Assembly (NCBI GenBank): GCA_036927565.1
Contig: JAYESD010000009.1
Coordinates: 168,600,929-168,664,928, forward strand
DNA: 64,000 nucleotides
Source of the DNA: Tuctoria greenei
Taxonomy: Eukaryota; Streptophyta; Magnoliopsida; Poales; Poaceae
Direction: 5' to 3'
Position numbers and translations under genes: made by a program. Positions 59,001-64,000 of the stretch are shown piece after piece (the stretch's first letter is position 1; each line of letters begins with the position of its first letter). The notes below the pieces were generated by a model. The model worked only from the letters and a program-made list of their open reading frames with translations, was not told the origin of the DNA and ran no database searches.

Positions 59001-62000
59001 CTACAACCTCAAAAGTTGTCAGTCAGATGCTTGGATTGCAGGCCATTGAGGTGTTCTTATATACACTGCACAATTTCTTCCTTATTTAACCTTCTGGACA
59101 GAAATTCAAACATTTTTTTGTAAGCAGGTTAATGCAAGTGATAGCCGTGGTAAAGCAGACTCCAAGATCGAGAAAGGTGTCGGAGGGAGCACATCGAATT
59201 CTATCAAAGAACTTATCAGCAACGCGACTCTGAGTTATGGCGACAATCGGTTTGTATTCCAGAATTGACCTTGGACTTTGGACTTTTTTCGTTTCATATA
59301 TATGAATTGGGCAACAATTTCACAGGTCGAAACATCCTAAAGCTGTACTAATCATGGATGAAGTTGATGGTATGTCTGCTGGCGATAGAGGTGGTGTTGC
59401 TGATCTTATTGCTAGCATCAAGATATCCAAGATTCCTATAATCTGCATTTGCAATGACCGATATAGCCAGAAATTGAAGAGCCTTGTAAATTACTGCTTG
59501 CTGCTCAACTTCAGAAAACCAACAAAACAACAGGTTATCTCATTCCACTTCATGTTCTAACGACCTTTATATGTGCTAGTATTCCTACTATAGACTGATG
59601 GTTTTTATTTAAGATGTACTAGGATTGTCATTTTTTTTTTTTTTTTGTGAAGGACTGAAAACTAGCTGCTTATTCTTAGTCTTTTTGTTATATCTGAGCC
59701 CGTAAAATGTGGTTTAGCTTTGCTGCTATTCATGTTAGCTACAAAACAAGTCTACATTTGGTGTCTATTTGAATCTAAGAAGGATTGGCTATCCACAAGG
59801 TTTATTGTCTACGCAACTGTGGATACTGTAAACTTTCTCAGACAATGATACCGTTCCTTACATCCGTTCCTATTTGGCCGTCATATGTTGCAAACTGGCT
59901 GCTGTGTCTTTGCTTCTTTCTAGCTTCTACTATAAATTTCACAAATTGTCTTGCTCTACATTTACATTTGTCTGATTATTTTGAAGGGGGAATTACTACT
60001 TTTCTAATTTGTCTCAGACTTTATATTTGTTCTAACCTTTTCATTTGTCAGATGGGAAAGAGATTAATGGAAATTGCCCGAAAGGAAGGTATTCAAGCTC
60101 AAGAGGTGTGCTTAGTGTTCTTTGCATTTCTTGCATAGGATGTTCAACAATAAAATAAAATGAAAATAAGACTTGTAGTTTTCTTTTCATTGTGATGGTA
60201 GCATTGTTCCCATTGTGATTTTCTATTAGATAGGCTTTGTCTGTCCTGTTACTGATATATGTTTTCCTGCTAGAATGCAATGGAAGAGCTTGCTGAGAGA
60301 GTGCATGGTGATATTCGCATGGCACTCAACCATTTGCAGTATATGAGCCTCTCCCAATCTGTGGTCAAATATGATGACATAAAACAGCGACTTACTAGCA
60401 GTGCAAAAGATGAAGACATTTCTCCTTTACAGCTGTTGACACGTATTGTCCTTTCTTTAATAATTTCTTCAATACAAATATCACAATGTAGCTATTTTCT
60501 ACTACCATTGTTTCAAAATACTTGTTTTGTCCTAAGTTGAACTTACGTATTTTTGACCAATATTTTCTGTTAATTCTAAAGTTCAATCTTCAATAACCTG
60601 CAGAGTGCAGACTATATATCATCGAAGTGTTTCTCATTAATAATAGTATAATACAAAAACATAAAGCATATGTTGTTAATCTATATGAATTTCTAGAAAT
60701 TTGTGGTCAAAGATAGAGAAGTTTGACTTAGGACAAACCTAAAACAACAAGTATTTTGAAATGGAGGAAACTGTTTTTTCCCTGGACCTCATGATTTACT
60801 AGGCCAGTGTGCACACAGTTCTGCAATTTCAGATGGTGATGGATGCCACTTCCACTTTATGCTTAGCTTTGTGTTTTCCTTTCTAAAATTTCAGTGTTTC
60901 TCTCTATTCTCGCTTGAAAGGTAGTTAGTAATAATCACTAGATTGTTTTTAAGGGATTAAGAAGTTTGCACCTGTGCTGTTTTGCTGCCCATAGATTATC
61001 CTTTTATAAAACTACCTGGTTTTTATAAGGGCTATACCTGCAGTACCTGTCAACTGGACTGGACATCTCAATGACAATGCTTTTATTTGATATGGATTAT
61101 GGAAGTTAGAACTGTCGTGCCTCCTTCAAACCACTAGTTTGCTTATTATTGACCTTTACTTTGACTGGGAAATTAAGCACATTCATTAAACAACTAAATG
61201 CTACTCTCTTCTCTCTAATCAATAAAATAGCCAGATCTCCTGATTGTTTATTTAAAAGCTTTTCTGCTCTCAAATTACTGTTGGTAGGGTTACAATTTAC
61301 ATGAGCTCATGCTTCTTCTTTTTTGCCTATGGTTAATATTATTCATGAATCTTATATGAATTTTCAGGCTGTTTGGTTTGAACGGTGGGAGATTACGGAT
61401 TGATGAGAGAATTAATTTGGGCATGAGCGATCCTGATTTAGTTCCGCTGATTATCCAGGTCTGGAATACTGACAGCGATTCTTAATATAAATGTTAATTC
61501 TTATTTGAATCCACTGTTCTGAAACCTTTTTTTAGGTATTAAAGTTCCTTTCCAATGTTGACTACCTGTTCTTATGCTAACAGTAGAATTTCATATGTTC
61601 ATAGCTTGCACATAGTTTGTTAAATCTAAAACCTCATCTATGAGGTCAACTGCTAGTTTGAGCAGTACCTTATGTGCATTATATCTTATTTTCGTATTGA
61701 CAAGTTCATTGCTAGCAGTCGCTTAATTCCATCTGCTACATTTTTGTTTGTTTGTTGAGATGGTCTTGTTTAGTTAATTTTGTACATTAAGGCTTTGTCA
61801 ATGACAAGCCTTTTACAAATTTGGATTGTAAAACATTATTTATATTAGTTCCTAAGCCTGTCACAACACCATTTTCCTTGGAAAACAGAGATGCCTGCAT
61901 TCATATTTTCCGCACATTTTCTTTTGATATTTATACAAAGAGAACACTAGTCTGTGCTATTGTGTTAATGTTTAACAAATCAGTGTGTATTGGTCCTATT

Positions 62001-62739
62001 GGAACTGTGTGGAAACATGTAGTCCCTTAGGTTTAGTTTGCTATGACCTTTTTTGTTGCTGTTCAGTTCTATTTGTTTGAGTTTAGTATTTCATGATTCT
62101 GTTACCCTAAAAGTTTTCTTTTATTTCCTGCTATTGCTCTCTTATTATTGTCTTGGAAATCAAAGTTTCTTTGGAGTTTACATGTATTAATGTGCCCCAT
62201 TATAGGAAAATTATATCAATTATCGGCCTAACACCATTGGAAAGGATGAAAGCGGAGTTAAACGAATGAATGCTCTTGCCCGTGCCGCGGAGTCTATAGC
62301 GGACGGTGATATTGTTAATGTGCAGATAAGACGATATCGGCAGTGCAGTTATCCCAAGCTGCTTGTTTCGCTTCATCTTTAGTACCGTGAGTATTGATTA
62401 GGGACATGGTCAATATATGATGGTTTAATTATTGAATAATTTTAATTTTGCATACCTGGGTTTTAACACCTTTTGCATTTTCCAGTGCCGCTTTGATGCA
62501 TGGGAACAGAGAAATCTTTGAAGCTGTAAATTTCAAGCCTTTACAATACTTTTAGTCTCTAGTTTACTTTTGCTCATTTAGCAAAATTGAGTTGGGTAAA
62601 TAAATAATTTTCAGGGTGAGCGAAATTTCAATAGGTTTGGTGGATGGTTGGGAAAGTACTCAACTACTAACAAAAATATAAGGCTACTGGAAGATATCCA
62701 TAGTCATATTCTTGCCTCCCAGCAAGCAAACTTGGACAG
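56063..62739 (+). CDS. RFC1: Replication factor C large subunit (RFC1), 5' 17 exons, two frameshifts
   Basis: Clamp-loader subunit that opens PCNA at primer ends in the nucleus. Exons: 56063-56065 (ATG only), 56180-56311, 56865-57509, 57589-57656, 57783-57858, 57938-57999, 58083-58234, 58517-58677, 58862-59050, 59128-59249, 59326-59533, 60052-60105, 60274-60442, 61368-61458, 62206-62386, 62486-62525, 62615-62739. Features: SSDIRKWFMK start, basic/RG-rich linker, BRCT domain (exons 4-7), Walker A GPPGIGKTT, Walker B LIMDEVDG, then the RFC1-specific region to SHILASQQANLDR. One base is missing against the family in exon 13 (after ISP, near 60428) and another in exon 15 (RRYRQW, near 62345). Both are in short homopolymers, so sequencing error and pseudogene are both possible. 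The final part of RFC1 is not found before 64000. Confidence 0.85.
57171..57422 (+). repeat. Tandem duplication inside RFC1 exon 3
   Basis: Unit 1 (57171-57302) and unit 2 (57303-57422) both encode PGKTVG-DEGEEDRMDED-KTPSKAAGRGRG followed by an RG run. They differ by 12 bases in the number of RG codons. The duplication is in frame and lengthens the linker before the BRCT domain. Confidence 0.9.
60504..60766. mobile_element. Stowaway-like MITE in RFC1 intron 13
   Basis: The left arm has TTTCAAAATACTTGTTTTGTCCTAAGTTGAAC and the right arm the complement of a closely similar sequence (CAAGTATTTTGAAATGGAGG at the end). About 50 bases of terminal inverted repeat surround an AT-rich centre. TA flanks are plausible but imperfect on the right. 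Confidence 0.65.
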
Positions 62740-62798
62740 GTACTTCTACGTATTACTGAGATCCTTCATATGTTTTTTTGGTGCAAATTTGATTTTTC

Positions 62799-63262
62799 CA
62801 GTGTTGTCCAGGCGTCGCCTAGGCGACGCCTAGGTGTCCAGTCGCTCCGGGCCGGACGCCATGATCGGTCGCCTCGCCTGGTGGAGGTCGAACGCGGTGC
62901 TGGCAGGCTGGGAGGAGGTCAGTCGCATGCTGAGAGATAAGGAGAAGATCAGGCGCGGCGCCAGGAGGCCGGGAGGAGGTCAGAGACGGCGCTGGGAGGC
63001 CGGAGTGTGTCGGGGGCGGCGCTGGGAGGCCGGAGCAGAGTCGGGGGCGGTGCTGGTAGGCGGAGGAGGCACGGTGCTGAGGAAAAATGGGTAGGGTTAG
63101 AGCTGAAGAGGATGGGTCACACCTTTATTTTTAGGCCCAGCCCAATAACACACCAGTTTGACCGTCATCTTCAAGCCACCGTCTCTCGATCCAGCCGCAC
63201 GCGCGACTCACGATCTCGGCGGCGTGCTCCAGATCCCGGCGGTGCAGCCCCTGACCGGCGCT

Positions 63263-63295
<33 letters not shown>

Positions 63296-63435
63296 CCTCC
63301 CTCCACCGCCTCCCCTCCTCGACTCGCCGTCGCCGCGCCTCCCCTCCTCACCCGGCCGCCGCCGTCCCTCTGCTCAGCCCGTCGCCTGGGCGTCCAGGCG
63401 CCCGGCAGGCGTCCAGGCGGCAGTTTGCAACACTG
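62799..63435. mobile_element. Non-autonomous hAT element in an RFC1 intron
   Basis: The ends are CAGTGTTG and CAACACTG, flanked by a perfect 8-base duplication GATTTTTC (62791-62798 and 63436-63443), the hAT signature. Subterminal CCAGGCG/CGCCTAGG motifs repeat at both ends. The 637-base interior is GC-rich and includes a run of about 30 cytosines (63264-63294). Open frames on the plus strand look like composition or captured DNA, and no transposase is present. Confidence 0.9.
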
Positions 63436-63594
63436 GATTTTTCACCTATCCAATTCATGCTGTCATGGTGTAGTGAAGTTTACCTGTTTCCTTATCTGGC
63501 CGTTTCTACACTCTAGTGGTATATTGATGTTTTTGGCCATGACCTGCACTGCATACATTTTTTTTTTTCATAATGGACTTCCATTCCATCTCAG

Positions 63595-63727
63595 GGTACC
63601 TGGTTTGAACAATGGGGTTGAAGTTGAACTGACCTTAGTCAAAAAATTAACAGCCGATCCACATGTATTCGCCTCATTATCTCAAAGGAGCCATTATTTG
63701 GCAGTTCCATTGTGTGAAGACGAATAG
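63595..63727 (+). CDS. Unidentified terminal exon, phase-compatible with RFC1 exon 17
   Basis: A good acceptor (pyrimidine tract, CATCTCAG) precedes an open stretch encoding VPGLNNGVEVELTLVKKL ... HYLAVPLCEDE and a TAG stop. If joined to the RFC1 exon ending at 62739, the phase fits (AG/G). The sequence is not the RFC1 C-terminus that I would expect after ANLDR (a leucine-rich LTLLLR segment). I do not recognise it. It may be the last exon of another gene, a captured exon, or an alternative end that truncates RFC1. Coding character is suggested by the clean frame and splice site only. Confidence 0.4.
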
Positions 63728-64000
63728 CTTATCTTGATATTTTGGGTGCTGTTTTTTTCTTCCTGGAGATAGATCATTTTCTGCTGAATTTGTTTGGCTT
63801 GATTGTGGTTTGTAATAAAAAACTTGCATATGCTGAAACCATCAGGAATCATGTTTATTAGTGCTTGTGGCCCTGCAGAACATGCTACAAATGGGCAAAT
63901 TCAATTTTTTTGAACTTGCTATACTAATATCCAAGCCTTTCCAGCTCCCAGATGCATTTTGACTAGTTGTGTAGAACTTGGAATGCATGATAATCAAAAT
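63728..64000. other. 3' flank to the window end
   Basis: AT-rich, with AATAAAAAA-type text near 63815 that could serve as a polyadenylation signal for the exon ending at 63727. No further exon is seen. Confidence 0.4.

Overview
This is nuclear DNA from a grass (Poaceae). The evidence is GC-rich first exons, short GT-AG introns, many Stowaway and Tourist-type MITEs, Copia and Gypsy LTR retrotransposons, a CACTA end with TTTGCGACGGC-type subterminal repeats, and CC-NB-LRR genes of the usual cereal type. The species cannot be named from the window. It is a draft assembly: there is one 100-N gap (8409-8508), two long poly-C runs, and several one-base indels in conserved exons.

Layout. 1-408: end of a CACTA transposon. 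2185-7110: a complete 19-exon long-chain acyl-CoA synthetase gene. 9097-11028: the 3' four exons of a THUMP-domain (THUMPD1/TAN1-like) gene whose 5' part is not visible. 11496-18865: a decayed Copia element with both LTRs. 19180-48680: a disease-resistance gene cluster. NLR-A (minus strand, pseudogene) and NLR-B plus NLR-C (plus strand, tandem copies; B open, C broken) are head-to-head copies of one ancestral gene. Remnants of the same non-LTR retroelement flank both outer ends. The divergent spacer between them (24.5-41 kb) is filled by nested retroelements: a Tat-like Gypsy element with an antisense ORF, a minus-strand Sirevirus inserted in that ORF, and a 3-kb solo LTR inside the Gypsy 3' LTR. 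49968-53572: a nine-exon WVD2-like (TPX2-domain) microtubule protein gene. 54600-55500: a transposon-like segment with a possible Tic22-like fragment. 56063-62739: the 5' seventeen exons of a replication factor C large subunit gene (RFC1) with two one-base frameshifts. It is followed by a hAT element with a perfect 8-bp target duplication, and then by an exon that fits the splice phase but does not look like RFC1.

The housekeeping genes (fatty acyl activation, RNA modification, microtubule organisation, clamp loading) are unrelated to one another and have separate promoters. The coherent story is the NLR cluster. An inverted duplication, then a tandem duplication, left one open gene (B). B's C-terminus was rewritten by the duplication junction, so that its stop codon lies in what had been the promoter TATA region of the next copy. 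Exon structures were derived by hand from splice sites and reading-frame phase. Family names rest on recognised motifs, not on searches.
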